A stretch of 64,000 nt of DNA from Flavilitoribacter nigricans DSM 23189 = NBRC 102662. GTDB taxonomy: Bacteria > Bacteroidota > Bacteroidia > Chitinophagales > Saprospiraceae. This document shows positions 9,775-18,734 of the stretch, piece after piece. The notes beneath the pieces were generated by a model. It did no database searches and was not told where the DNA came from. It worked only from the letters and a program-made list of their open reading frames with translations. Both the position numbers and the translations under genes were made by a program. The first letter of the stretch is position 1. The number at the start of each line of letters is the position of its first letter. The stretch is from contig NZ_PDUD01000028.1 in NCBI RefSeq assembly GCF_002646595.1, forward strand, positions 62,001 through 126,000, written 5' to 3'.

Positions 9775-12700
9775 TTAAACCATCTCCGTTTTTTCCCGCT
9801 CCTCCAGGATCTCTTCCATCTTCTGAATATTCGCTTTCCTGGAAGACAGGTAAGAGTAGATAGCCGGAATAACAAAAAGTGTCAGAATGGTAGAGAATAC
9901 CAATCCGCCGATTACGGCAATACCCATGGATACCCGGCTTTCGGAACCTTCGCCCAGGGCCAGTGCTATCGGAAGCGTACCGAGTATGGTCGAAAGACTC
10001 GTCATGAGAATCGGGCGGAAACGCGCGGCCGCAGCATCTTTGATCGCCGCTATCCGGTCCAGACCAGCTTCTTTTCGCTGGTTGGCAAATTCAACGATCA
10101 GAATACCGTTTTTGGCCACCAGACCGATCAACATAATGATACCGATCTGGCTGAAGATATTGAGCGTCTGACCAAACCACAACAAAGTCAGTACCGCACC
10201 GGCTAAAGCCAGGGGCACGGTGAACATGATGATGAAGGGGTCGACAAAACTTTCAAACTGGGCCGCCAGTACCAGATAGATCAGGATCAGGGCCAAACCG
10301 AATGCAAAGGAAAGACTGGAAGAACTTTCCAGATAATCCTTGGAAGGCCCGGTCAGGCTGGTCAGGTAAGAATCGTCCAGTACCCGGTCCGCGACAGCCT
10401 GCATGGCTGCGATCCCGTCTCCGGTCGTTTTGCCGGTTGCGAGGCCGGCAGAAACCGTAGCCGAAATAAAGCGGTTGAAGCGATAAAGCGTTGGCGGAGT
10501 AGTTTGCTCCGTCATCGTGATGAGGTTATCCAACTGGATCATGTGGCCGTCCCGGTTACGCACGTAAAGCGACTTAACGTCTACCGGTTCATCCCGGTTT
10601 TCCCGCTGAATCTGTCCGATCACCTGGTATTGTTTACCGTTCATGATGAAGTACCCGAAACGCTGACCGCTCAGTCCGAGCTGCAGGGTCTGGGCGACAT
10701 CAATGATCGATACCCCGAGGTCCTGCGCTTTTTGCCGGTCGATGTTGATCTGGATCTCCGGTTTGTTGAACTTCAGGTCTACATCCACAAAACTAAAGGT
10801 AGGGTCTTTCTGCGCCTCTTCCAGGAAGGTAGGCACGATCTCTTTCAGCTTCTGAAAGTTGTTGGCCTGGATCACGAACTGTACGGGCAATCCACCACGG
10901 CGGTCCCCGATACTCACTTCCTGGCTGGCAAATACCCGGGCTCCGCTGAGCTTGGAATATACCGGAGAAATATCATCGAGGATCTGCTGCTGGGAGCGCT
11001 GCCGCTCTTTCGGATCTTTCAGCAACAGGATCAGCATTCCGGAGTTCACCGTAGAGGACGAACCGTAACCCGGCGAAGTGATCGACACGGCACCGGCCAT
11101 TTCCGGGATCTCTTTTTCCGTGACGGCGGACAACTCGTTCATGAAGTCGTCCATGTATTCGTAGGTGGAACCTTCCGCGGCCGTAGCCCGCACCCGGAGC
11201 CGGCTGCGGTCTTCCAGTGGCGCCAGTTCCGCCGGCAGGCGGAGACCAATATAATAGATCATAAAACCGGTCAGTACCATGATCGGCAGAGCCAGCCACC
11301 GTACCCGCATAAAGCCCGACAGCAGGTAGGAATATCCATTCGTCAGGTTCCGGAAAAAGGGCTCCGTAACGCGATAGAACCAGGGCTGGCGTGCACGCCT
11401 TTTCAGCAACTTACTCGACAGCATCGGCGTCAGGGTAAGCGCCACGAAACTGGAAATGATCACCGCACCGGCGATGACAATACCAAATTCACGGAACAGA
11501 CGGCCGGTCAGGCCCTGCAGGAATATTACCGGCATAAACACCGCAGCCAGAGCGACGGTGGTCGCAATAACGGCAAAGAAGATCTCCCCGGACCCCTTGA
11601 AAGCAGCCTGTACGGGAGACATGCCTCCCTCGATCTTCGAATAAATATTTTCCAACACCACAATGGCATCATCCACAACCAGACCGATCGCCAATACAAC
11701 TCCAAGCAGGGTGAGGATATTGATGGAAAAGCCCGCGACGTACATGATAAAGAAAGCACCGATCAGCGAGATGGGAACCACCACTATCGGAATAAGGGTC
11801 GTTCGCCAGTCCCTCAGGAACAGGAAAATGATCAGCGTTACCAGGCCGAAAGCCAGATAGATCGTTTGTTCAACCTCCGCGATAGAAGCCCGGATATAAG
11901 TCGTGTTATCAAAACCGACATCGACCATTACGTCTGCCGGCAAGTCTCTTTTGATCTGATCCAGACGTTTGTAGACCTCGTCGGCGATCTCGATATGATT
12001 GGAGCCCGGTTGGGGCACGATGGCGTTACCCACCATGGGGATACCATCCCTTCTCAGAATAGACCGCAGGTTTTCCGGAGCCAGTTCGGCATTACCGATA
12101 TCCCGAAAACGCACGATATTCCCGTTTACGACTTTGACGATAAGATTGTTAAAATCTTCGGGCGTCGTCAAGCGGCCCTGGGTTCTCACGGTAAGTTCCG
12201 TATTATTCCCCTCCACACTGCCCGAAGGCAATTCGATATTTTCCCGTTGCAGCGCATTTCTTACATCCAGAGGAGTAAGCTGATAAGCCGCCAGCTGAGC
12301 GGGTTCGATCCACAGGCGCATGGAATAGCGTTTGGAGCCCCACACCATGATACTACTCACGCCGTTGACGGTCTGCAGGCGTTCTTTGAACACGTTTTCG
12401 GCAAGGTCGGTCAATTCCAGTAAGGACCGCTGCTGGCTCTGGATGTTGAGGAAGATGATCGGACTGGCATCCGCATCGTTTTTCGAGACCGTAGGCGGTT
12501 CGGCATCCGGAGGCAGGTTACGAACAGCCCGGCTGGTTTTATCCCGCACGTCGTTAACGGCCGTTTCCAGGTCGACTTCCAGGTTGAATTCTACCGTCAC
12601 CGTGCTTCGGCCGTCCCGGCTAACCGAGGTAATGGCCCGGATACCGGCAATACCATTGATCGCTTCTTCGATCGGTTCGGTGATCTGCGATTCGATGATC

Positions 12701-12870
12701 TCAGCGTTGGCACCTACGTAGGTCGTAGACACGGAAATGATCGGTTTATCCACACTGGGGTATTCCCGGACACCAAGAGAGCGGAGTCCGATCAGACCGA
12801 ACAGGATGATCACGATGGATAAAACACTTGCTAAAACGGGCCGTTGGATACTTATGGATGAAAGACTCAT
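9775..12870 (-). CDS. RND-family efflux permease (HAE1/AcrB type)
   Basis: Inner-membrane proton-driven pump subunit, 1031 residues, the normal AcrB/MexB length. It begins with the family N terminus SISIQRPVLASVLSI, where TM1 follows a short cytoplasmic helix. The proton-relay acidic pair is in VVDDAIVVLEN in TM4, and the TM10 lysine is in GLVAKNGILIVEFANQR. Two large periplasmic loops alternate with twelve hydrophobic segments. I prefer the ATG at 12870 (MSLSSIS) to a TTG three codons upstream. The adaptor gene lies upstream on the same strand, 157 bp from this start. No TolC-like channel gene is nearby, so the outer-membrane partner must be encoded elsewhere. Substrate unknown. Confidence 0.93.
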   Translation of the reverse strand: MSLSSISIQRPVLASVLSIVIILFGLIGLRSLGVREYPSVDKPIISVSTTYVGANAEIIESQITEPIEEAINGIAGIRAITSVSRDGRSTVTVEFNLEVDLETAVNDVRDKTSRAVRNLPPDAEPPTVSKNDADASPIIFLNIQSQQRSLLELTDLAENVFKERLQTVNGVSSIMVWGSKRYSMRLWIEPAQLAAYQLTPLDVRNALQRENIELPSGSVEGNNTELTVRTQGRLTTPEDFNNLIVKVVNGNIVRFRDIGNAELAPENLRSILRRDGIPMVGNAIVPQPGSNHIEIADEVYKRLDQIKRDLPADVMVDVGFDNTTYIRASIAEVEQTIYLAFGLVTLIIFLFLRDWRTTLIPIVVVPISLIGAFFIMYVAGFSINILTLLGVVLAIGLVVDDAIVVLENIYSKIEGGMSPVQAAFKGSGEIFFAVIATTVALAAVFMPVIFLQGLTGRLFREFGIVIAGAVIISSFVALTLTPMLSSKLLKRRARQPWFYRVTEPFFRNLTNGYSYLLSGFMRVRWLALPIMVLTGFMIYYIGLRLPAELAPLEDRSRLRVRATAAEGSTYEYMDDFMNELSAVTEKEIPEMAGAVSITSPGYGSSSTVNSGMLILLLKDPKERQRSQQQILDDISPVYSKLSGARVFASQEVSIGDRRGGLPVQFVIQANNFQKLKEIVPTFLEEAQKDPTFSFVDVDLKFNKPEIQINIDRQKAQDLGVSIIDVAQTLQLGLSGQRFGYFIMNGKQYQVIGQIQRENRDEPVDVKSLYVRNRDGHMIQLDNLITMTEQTTPPTLYRFNRFISATVSAGLATGKTTGDGIAAMQAVADRVLDDSYLTSLTGPSKDYLESSSSLSFAFGLALILIYLVLAAQFESFVDPFIIMFTVPLALAGAVLTLLWFGQTLNIFSQIGIIMLIGLVAKNGILIVEFANQRKEAGLDRIAAIKDAAAARFRPILMTSLSTILGTLPIALALGEGSESRVSMGIAVIGGLVFSTILTLFVIPAIYSYLSSRKANIQKMEEILEEREKTEMV

Positions 12871-12961
12871 ATGGGTCAAATTGATGGGCGGAGTTATGAT
12901 TGCATGCTGCCCGGAACGAATAAATAGACGTTGATTTATTCAGACCTTGGGACCTTTGGCC

Positions 12962-13003
12962 GGCGAGACAGGAGGTTCTGAAGGGTTCTCCGGGCGTCTC
13001 GCC
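12962..13003. other. Inverted repeat between adaptor and permease genes
   Basis: GGCGAGAC (12962-12969) is perfectly complementary to GTCTCGCC (12996-13003), with a 26-nt loop. It sits in the gap inside the adaptor-permease unit and could tune permease expression; evidence is base pairing only. Confidence 0.3.
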
Positions 13004-13027
13004 TTAGCCGGTCTTACGATCTGTTGA

Positions 13028-14140
13028 TCAATCAGTCGGAAGCAGGATATCTACCGGCGATCCGGTACGAAGCTGAAGTATACCGGAAGTGATCAGGGTA
13101 TCGCCTTCCGACAAGCCGGACAGCACCTGAATATTGGCTTCCTGACGGATGCCGGTTTCCACTTCTACCGGTTGGGCGGTACCGTTACGGGCTACAAAAA
13201 CCTTTTTACCCCCCAGTTCGGGAATAACGGCTTCCGTAGGGATCATGATACTGGAAGAAAACTCTTTCAGATTGACGGTAACATTGGCAAATGCTCCGGG
13301 TAGGATAGACCCGTTGGGGTTGGGAGCACTGGCTTTCAGGCGAAACGTGCGGGTATCGGCGTCGATCACCGGTTCGGTAGCGATCACCCGGGCGGTGTAG
13401 GTTTCATTGCGGCCGTCCAGTTTGAAGGTGACTTCCGTCCCCGCTCCTACCATACGGCTGTATTTTTCCGGCACCGAGAACTCAATCTCGATCGGGTTGA
13501 TATTGACCAGGTTTACAATGGCTGTTCCGGGAGACAGGTAACTTCCTTCACTCACCATACGCAGGCCGAGCACCCCACTGAAGGGGGCGCGAATAATGCG
13601 CTTATCCAACTGGGCATCGACCAGAGCGATCTCCGCTTTGACCTTTTCCACTTCGGCTTTGGCCACCTCGTATTCCTGCAGGCTCACCCCTTCTTTTTCG
13701 TAAAGGGCCTGTAAGCGCTCGGAGATCTTTTCGTTGAGGTTCTGCTGAACCACCAGACGCTGCCGCTGGGCCTGCAATTCGGTATCGTCCAGCTGGATCA
13801 GCGATGCGCCTTTACCGACGCGGCTGCCTTCCTTAAAAAGGATCTTCATGACCTTACCCGGCACTTCACTGCTTACCGTAACTTCCTCATCCGGCTGGGT
13901 GGAACCGTTGACCGAAATAAATTCTATTACCGAAGTGGGTTCGATCACCATTGCCCTTACGGGCAGGGCGTTAGAGGCCGAACTGTTGGCTACCGCAACG
14001 GGCTTGGCATCGGCAGTATCATCCGCCATCGACATTTTCTTTTCCGATTCGCTGAAATACCCCAGGCGGTATAATGCTATTACAGCAATTACCAGGAGGA
14101 TCCCCAGGAAGGAGAGTATTCGAGTAGATCTTTTTTTCAT
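13028..14140 (-). CDS. RND efflux periplasmic adaptor (membrane fusion protein)
   Basis: AcrA/HlyD-type adaptor of 370 residues linking the RND permease to an outer-membrane channel. An N-terminal hydrophobic segment (residues about 8-24) anchors or exports it. The order is a biotinyl-lipoyl half (EVTVSSEVPGKVMKI), a coiled-coil hairpin at about 105-165, the second lipoyl half (RIIRAPFSGVLGLR), then beta-barrel and membrane-proximal domains (TDTRTFR-like segment DADTRTFRLKAS). It is the first gene of the pair with the downstream permease. Start is ATG after poly-A (MKKRSTR). Family certain, substrate unknown. Confidence 0.92.
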   Translation of the reverse strand: MKKRSTRILSFLGILLVIAVIALYRLGYFSESEKKMSMADDTADAKPVAVANSSASNALPVRAMVIEPTSVIEFISVNGSTQPDEEVTVSSEVPGKVMKILFKEGSRVGKGASLIQLDDTELQAQRQRLVVQQNLNEKISERLQALYEKEGVSLQEYEVAKAEVEKVKAEIALVDAQLDKRIIRAPFSGVLGLRMVSEGSYLSPGTAIVNLVNINPIEIEFSVPEKYSRMVGAGTEVTFKLDGRNETYTARVIATEPVIDADTRTFRLKASAPNPNGSILPGAFANVTVNLKEFSSSIMIPTEAVIPELGGKKVFVARNGTAQPVEVETGIRQEANIQVLSGLSEGDTLITSGILQLRTGSPVDILLPTD

Positions 14141-14262
14141 AAAGCAGTACCGTAAAATAAATATATAAAAAAATGAAGCTAAGCGTACTTAGCAGTAAGA
14201 ATCCATATGGCACCGCTCCAATACCTTCTAGTTTGCTAGTTCAATGTAAAAAACTTCGGACC

Positions 14263-15048
14263 CTAATAAGCGTCCCAGTAAAACATAACACGTGAAAAGT
14301 CCATTTGGCTTAAATCTTTTTCAGAAATAAAAAACTTAGCCGTTCCCATATCTCCCCACATGCTTTCCATTTCGGCGTCCGTATCCATCTGAAACAACAG
14401 CATGAGCTGCTCGTCTTCGCGTGGATCTTCCTGGGCGAAATGGGCGTATCCACCCATCTTGTGGCCTTCCGAGGAAGTTTGTTCTCCGTAGTAGTTATAG
14501 AGTGGCCACTGCAGATCGCCGAATTGTTCAAAGAAATCCTGACCCAAATGTCGGGTAAAAAATTGATCGGTCAAAGGAACCACTTCCTCCTCTTTGGTAA
14601 ATTCCATTCCGCTGTGCAAATGCGTATACACCGGAAGGTCGTCATAGGCCCGCAAAAAGGAAAAGTCCGTTTGCAGGGCCGACCGATCCGTCACTACCTC
14701 CGGATAGTAAACTACCCGAAACCGATCCTGCCGGAATGGATCTTCCGTATTCATCCCGAATAAGGCATCGTCAAAGATGTAGAACTGCAGGATACCCTGA
14801 CGGGGAAACGGCTCCAGTGGAGGCATTTCAGCCAGATTGACCTGCGCCAGAAAGAACAACTGCGTACCGTCCGGACTGGTCGGAAAATCCACCGTCTTCG
14901 GCAGATAGGGCGTTCCCCCAAAACAACTCTGCCAGGGAGCGGTCGGTGGTTCCAGCGTCGGAACGATCTCGATAAAATGCCTTTTGCTTTCCAGCAGTTT
15001 CTCCCGGAAAGGTGTTAAAGGCTCCGGTAATTCTTCCATCCATTCCAT
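14263..15048 (-). CDS. DUF1963 (YwqG-like) protein
   Basis: Cytoplasmic protein of 261 residues matching the DUF1963/YwqG family, whose function is not established. Family features seen are the segment SCFGGTPYLPKTVDFP near residue 45, followed by LFFLAQVNLAEMP, and later the acidic C-terminal strand-rich half with GDLQWPLYNYY and a MLLFQMDTD strand. No signal peptide. It lies divergently from the 15179 gene across 130 bp, which must hold both promoters. Confidence 0.8.
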   Translation of the reverse strand: MEWMEELPEPLTPFREKLLESKRHFIEIVPTLEPPTAPWQSCFGGTPYLPKTVDFPTSPDGTQLFFLAQVNLAEMPPLEPFPRQGILQFYIFDDALFGMNTEDPFRQDRFRVVYYPEVVTDRSALQTDFSFLRAYDDLPVYTHLHSGMEFTKEEEVVPLTDQFFTRHLGQDFFEQFGDLQWPLYNYYGEQTSSEGHKMGGYAHFAQEDPREDEQLMLLFQMDTDAEMESMWGDMGTAKFFISEKDLSQMDFSRVMFYWDAY

Positions 15049-15178
15049 AGGCGTGAAGTTAAGCTTTTTGCAGCAAATGAAAAGTTTTAAACTTTTCTTA
15101 AAGACGCAGTAGTTTCTAACAGTAATGCGTAATTTCTTAGCATCTTGAAGAAGTTGATTCAGAATTATTTAGAAATAC

Positions 15179-16714
15179 ATGAGCAAGACTACTATCTACC
15201 CCCTGCTTTTTTTCCTGCTGCTGGCCGGTTTGCAGGTCAACGCCCAACGCAGAAACGGCAATCCTCCCGAAGATGCAAAGGCCAGCCAGATCTTTGAAAT
15301 CCTGCCCGTAGCCGGTAAAGGTTACGTTACGATTTTTACCGACCGGGGCGAAACGCCCAGTAAAGTGCGGATGATCTTTACCGGAGCATCCGAAACCGTC
15401 GAGGCGGAAAATGAGTTATCCCTCGTCCGGCGCGGTTTATCCGGCATGGTGGAAAGCGCCTTTATCTGGGAAGGGCAACTGACCCTGATCACCTCCCTAT
15501 TCTATCCGGGGCCGCAACGTGACCTGCTTTTTATCCGCCGTTTCAGCCTGCCCGATCTGGAAGAAGTGGCGTCCGAAAAAATTGCGGAAGCCTACGTTCC
15601 CGGTCGCCTGCGTATCCCTTTCGGTTACGCACTGTCTCCGGACAGTACGCAGATCATGTTCTACAGCTGGAGCTACGCCGTACCGGAAGACCCGGTGAAA
15701 ATGGAGATCCATGTGCTGGACCAACAACTGACCCGCCAGTGGACGAAGCGTTTCCTGCTGCCCAATAAAAACGAGAATTTTTACATCTACGCCTGTAAGG
15801 TGGACAATGACGGCAACGCTTATCTCCTCTGCGAAGATTATAAAGGAAAGATCGGGGCCCGCATCCGGGACGACAAGATCGAGCGTTTCGTACTCCGGCT
15901 GGATCAGAACACCAGTGAAGCCGTTTCCTTCGCCATTCAACTGCCGGATAAGGTGATCACCGATCTGCGCTTCACGATGGACAAGCAGGGCAACCTGTAC
16001 GGCGCCGGACTTTACCGCGATGCCAAAAAAGTTTTTCAGGCCGGAGTATTCGCCTACCGGATCGACCAGAAAACCCAGGGATTCCGAAAAAAAGAGATCC
16101 CGATCAGCAAGGAGGATTACCAGGCGGCCCATCCGTATGCCGATGCGGACGGCAAACATGTTTCGGGCACCCGCCAGTTTCGCGATTTTTTTATCGACCG
16201 ACTGGATTGGGATGAGCAAGAAGGCCTGACCATGATTGGCGAACAGCGCATCTACGATGACGATAAAGATACTTACCGGGACATCCTTGTCATTCAGCTG
16301 GATACCACCCTGCGCAAATCATGGATGACCCGCATACCCAAAGATCAGTCCACCCTCTGGGGCCAGCCGACCTTTGCCTCCTATACCTATTTAAGCCGCG
16401 GCGATCAGAAATATATACTTTTCAACGACGAGGCAGAAAACATGCCGGGAGAAACGGACTTGCCCTCCCGGATCAGATCTTTCGATCTCCAGTATTCAAC
16501 GCCCACTCCTATCCTGCATATGGTGAAGATCGGTGAAAACGGCGTATTGCAGCATCAGAATCTCAGTACAGTTATCCGGGCCGGATCGAAAACGGGACTG
16601 GTACCGGCCATGACCCGCAGTGATCAGGAGAATACGTTTCTGCTGTATATGGTGAATTTGAATAATCCAGAAGCGGAAGGTGAGGTCTTCCCGATATCCT
16701 GGATGCGGAAATAG
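15179..16714 (+). CDS. Secreted protein of unknown function
   Basis: A 511-residue protein with a clear signal peptide (hydrophobic residues 6-22, likely cleavage after VNAQ). I do not recognise the family. The body alternates short strands with acidic turns, for instance FEILPVAGKGYVTIFTDRG and DGNAYLLCEDYKG, giving a pattern like a beta-propeller or other all-beta fold. There is no T9SS-type C-terminal domain and no lipobox, so a periplasmic location is the simplest reading. It is transcribed away from the DUF1963 gene and followed at 152 bp by a LutA-like gene. Confidence 0.7.
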   Translation: MSKTTIYPLLFFLLLAGLQVNAQRRNGNPPEDAKASQIFEILPVAGKGYVTIFTDRGETPSKVRMIFTGASETVEAENELSLVRRGLSGMVESAFIWEGQLTLITSLFYPGPQRDLLFIRRFSLPDLEEVASEKIAEAYVPGRLRIPFGYALSPDSTQIMFYSWSYAVPEDPVKMEIHVLDQQLTRQWTKRFLLPNKNENFYIYACKVDNDGNAYLLCEDYKGKIGARIRDDKIERFVLRLDQNTSEAVSFAIQLPDKVITDLRFTMDKQGNLYGAGLYRDAKKVFQAGVFAYRIDQKTQGFRKKEIPISKEDYQAAHPYADADGKHVSGTRQFRDFFIDRLDWDEQEGLTMIGEQRIYDDDKDTYRDILVIQLDTTLRKSWMTRIPKDQSTLWGQPTFASYTYLSRGDQKYILFNDEAENMPGETDLPSRIRSFDLQYSTPTPILHMVKIGENGVLQHQNLSTVIRAGSKTGLVPAMTRSDQENTFLLYMVNLNNPEAEGEVFPISWMRK

Positions 16715-16866
16715 CGGAAGGCTCATCGTATTTTCATCCTTCGACCGGGTGGTCTGGTGCCGGGCAAGATGCCAATTCGATGACCAAATCCATTGGCGAA
16801 AGGGATTGAGGAGAAGCACCTCGCAATATTTTTCTATTTTGGGGCGAATTGAAAATTGTACCGCAA

Positions 16867-17604
16867 ATGAAGGTTGGTTTATTTGTTCCCTGCTACGTCG
16901 ATCAGTTTTATCCACAGGCCGCAATTGCCACGCTGGAACTATTGGAAAAACTGGGAGTAGACGTGGAGTATCCCAAACAACAGACCTGTTGCGGCCAGCC
17001 GATGGCCAATTCCGGTTACGAGAATGCCGGCTGGGATGTAGCGCGTCGCTTCGTGCAGAATTTCAAATCCTTCGACTACATTGTAACCCCTTCGGGAAGC
17101 TGTGCCCTGCACGTCAAGGAGAATTACGATATCCTCGGTGTGAATGACGAAGTGGACCGGGTCCGGAAACGTACCTACGAATTGTGTGAATTTCTGACCG
17201 ACGTACTGAAAGTGGAAAAACTGGATGCCAGCTTTCCGCATAAAGTAGGCCTGCATAAGAGCTGCCACGGCTTGCGGGGTCTCCGGATGGCGAAAACGTC
17301 CGAACTGATGGTCGATGATTTTTCCAAGCTGCAGTATTTGCTGGGCCTCGTTCAGGATATCGAACTCGTGGAACTGGCCCGGACGGATGAGTGCTGCGGT
17401 TTCGGCGGCACCTTTGCCGTCAGTGAGGTAGCCGTTTCCGTTAAAATGGGTAAAGACCGGATCAAAGATCACGAAAGCCACGGCGCGGAATACATTACCT
17501 CCGCCGATATGTCCTGCCTGATGCACATGGAAGGTCTGATTCGGCGGGAGAAGCGCCCCTTACAGGTGGTGCACATCGCCGAGATCCTAAACGGTAAGCG
17601 ATGA
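16867..17604 (+). CDS. LutA/LldE-like cysteine-rich (Fe-S) domain protein
   Basis: A 245-residue protein with two CCG domains, as in LutA/YkgE/LldE, a subunit of the L-lactate utilisation complex LutABC and of glycolate/heterodisulfide reductase-type enzymes. The two cysteine clusters are visible: QQTCCGQPMANSGY near residue 39 with SGSCALHV, and HKSCHGLRGL with TDECCGFGGTFAV near residue 175. The ATG at 16867 gives MKVGLFVPCYVDQFYPQ, the expected N terminus; a TTG six codons upstream is less likely. No lutB or lutC is next to it: the preceding gene is the secreted unknown and the next faces it at 14 bp. The usual partners must be elsewhere if it is part of LutABC. Confidence 0.87.
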   Translation: MKVGLFVPCYVDQFYPQAAIATLELLEKLGVDVEYPKQQTCCGQPMANSGYENAGWDVARRFVQNFKSFDYIVTPSGSCALHVKENYDILGVNDEVDRVRKRTYELCEFLTDVLKVEKLDASFPHKVGLHKSCHGLRGLRMAKTSELMVDDFSKLQYLLGLVQDIELVELARTDECCGFGGTFAVSEVAVSVKMGKDRIKDHESHGAEYITSADMSCLMHMEGLIRREKRPLQVVHIAEILNGKR

Positions 17605-17618
17605 ACCGACCGCCCCGC

Positions 17619-18629
17619 CTAGAGCCGGGTAAAATGAGCCACCATCTTTTTTAGCTGCTGCTCCGAGCCCAATACGATCAATGTATCATCCACTCCGATG
17701 AAAATATCCGAACTGGGGCTGGGTATCAATCCTTTAATATTATCCTTCACACCGATCACGGTGCAGCCGGTTACTTCCGGTATGTTCAGTTGCCGGAGGG
17801 TCTTATCCCGAAACTGCGATTTCAGGTTTTCGAAATGGATCGCTTCCAGGCGGTAATCACTGCCGCCCCGTCCGGTGAGCAGATCGAGAAATTCGATCAC
17901 TACCGGTTTGGTGACCATCTGGGCCATGAACATACCGCCCAGATTATCCGGCATGATCACCTGGTTTGAACCCGCCCGGTAAAGTTTTTCCTCCGTTTGT
18001 TTCTCCGATGCCCGGAAGATAATGTAGATATCCGGCTTCAGCACCCGGGCGGTGAGCGTAATGAAGACATTTGCCGCGTCGGAGGGTGTGGTAATGATAA
18101 TAACGCTGGCCCTCTCGATACCCGCCAGTTTCAGATTGCTGTCGGCTGTAGCGTCCGCGATCAGGAACTGGAATCCACTGGTGGAGGGTACGCTCTGGCG
18201 GATCTCCGGATCCTTTTCGATCACCACAAATTCCTTTCCGCTTTTTAATAATTCTTCGCAGGCCTGACTGCCGTTGCGACCGTAGCCGCAAACGATAACG
18301 TGGTCTTTTAATTTGTTGAGTTCCCGGTCCACCATAAAGTCTTTAAAGATTGAACGAAGTTCTCCCTCGAATAAGTAGGCACTGATCACCGATACGACGT
18401 AGGCAAAAATGCCCAGATTCATCAGGATGTACACCGAAGTGAACAGGCGGCCGTTGGGCGACAACTCGTGCACTTCGGTAAATCCGACCGTGGAGATGGT
18501 GATCACGGCCATATAAAAAGCGTTCATGAGATCGTAATCCTCGACCTGCATAAAGCCGAAAACACCGATCAGAAGACTGATCTGCAACAGGAAAATTGCC
18601 GTGATCAGCTTGCGTAATTGCCCCTTCAT
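17619..18629 (-). CDS. Two-TM potassium channel with RCK (TrkA-N) domain
   Basis: Inner-membrane ion channel subunit of 336 residues. TM1 is at about 8-28; the pore helix and selectivity filter ITISTVGFTEV are at about 42-53; TM2 follows at about 64-86. The cytoplasmic RCK N domain begins with VIVCGYGRNGSQACEEL, the GxGxxG nucleotide-binding motif, and a TrkA-C domain ends the protein. The filter has TVGF rather than TVGYG, as in several prokaryotic channel homologues, so ion selectivity is less certain. It converges on the LutA-like gene with only 14 bp between stop codons. Confidence 0.88.
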   Translation of the reverse strand: MKGQLRKLITAIFLLQISLLIGVFGFMQVEDYDLMNAFYMAVITISTVGFTEVHELSPNGRLFTSVYILMNLGIFAYVVSVISAYLFEGELRSIFKDFMVDRELNKLKDHVIVCGYGRNGSQACEELLKSGKEFVVIEKDPEIRQSVPSTSGFQFLIADATADSNLKLAGIERASVIIITTPSDAANVFITLTARVLKPDIYIIFRASEKQTEEKLYRAGSNQVIMPDNLGGMFMAQMVTKPVVIEFLDLLTGRGGSDYRLEAIHFENLKSQFRDKTLRQLNIPEVTGCTVIGVKDNIKGLIPSPSSDIFIGVDDTLIVLGSEQQLKKMVAHFTRL

Positions 18630-18676
18630 ACGCTTTTAGGCTAAGATACAAGCTACCGCCCTGGATTGAAAATAAA

Positions 18677-18711
18677 AAGCGGTGAACTACCAACAAAGTA
18701 GTTCACCGCTT
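18677..18711 (-). terminator. Intrinsic terminator of the M1 aminopeptidase gene
   Basis: A 14-bp perfect stem (18677-18690 with 18698-18711), 7-nt loop, followed on the minus strand by a T-rich tract (TTTTATTTTC). It starts 24 bp after the aminopeptidase stop codon. Confidence 0.88.
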
Positions 18712-18734
18712 CCGATCTGCGCTCGCCGGTGGTT

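Noticed and set aside
10504-12423. A 639-codon open frame antisense to the RND permease
   Set aside because: Low-complexity His/Arg/Asp-rich translation, no motifs; the permease on the other strand is unambiguous.
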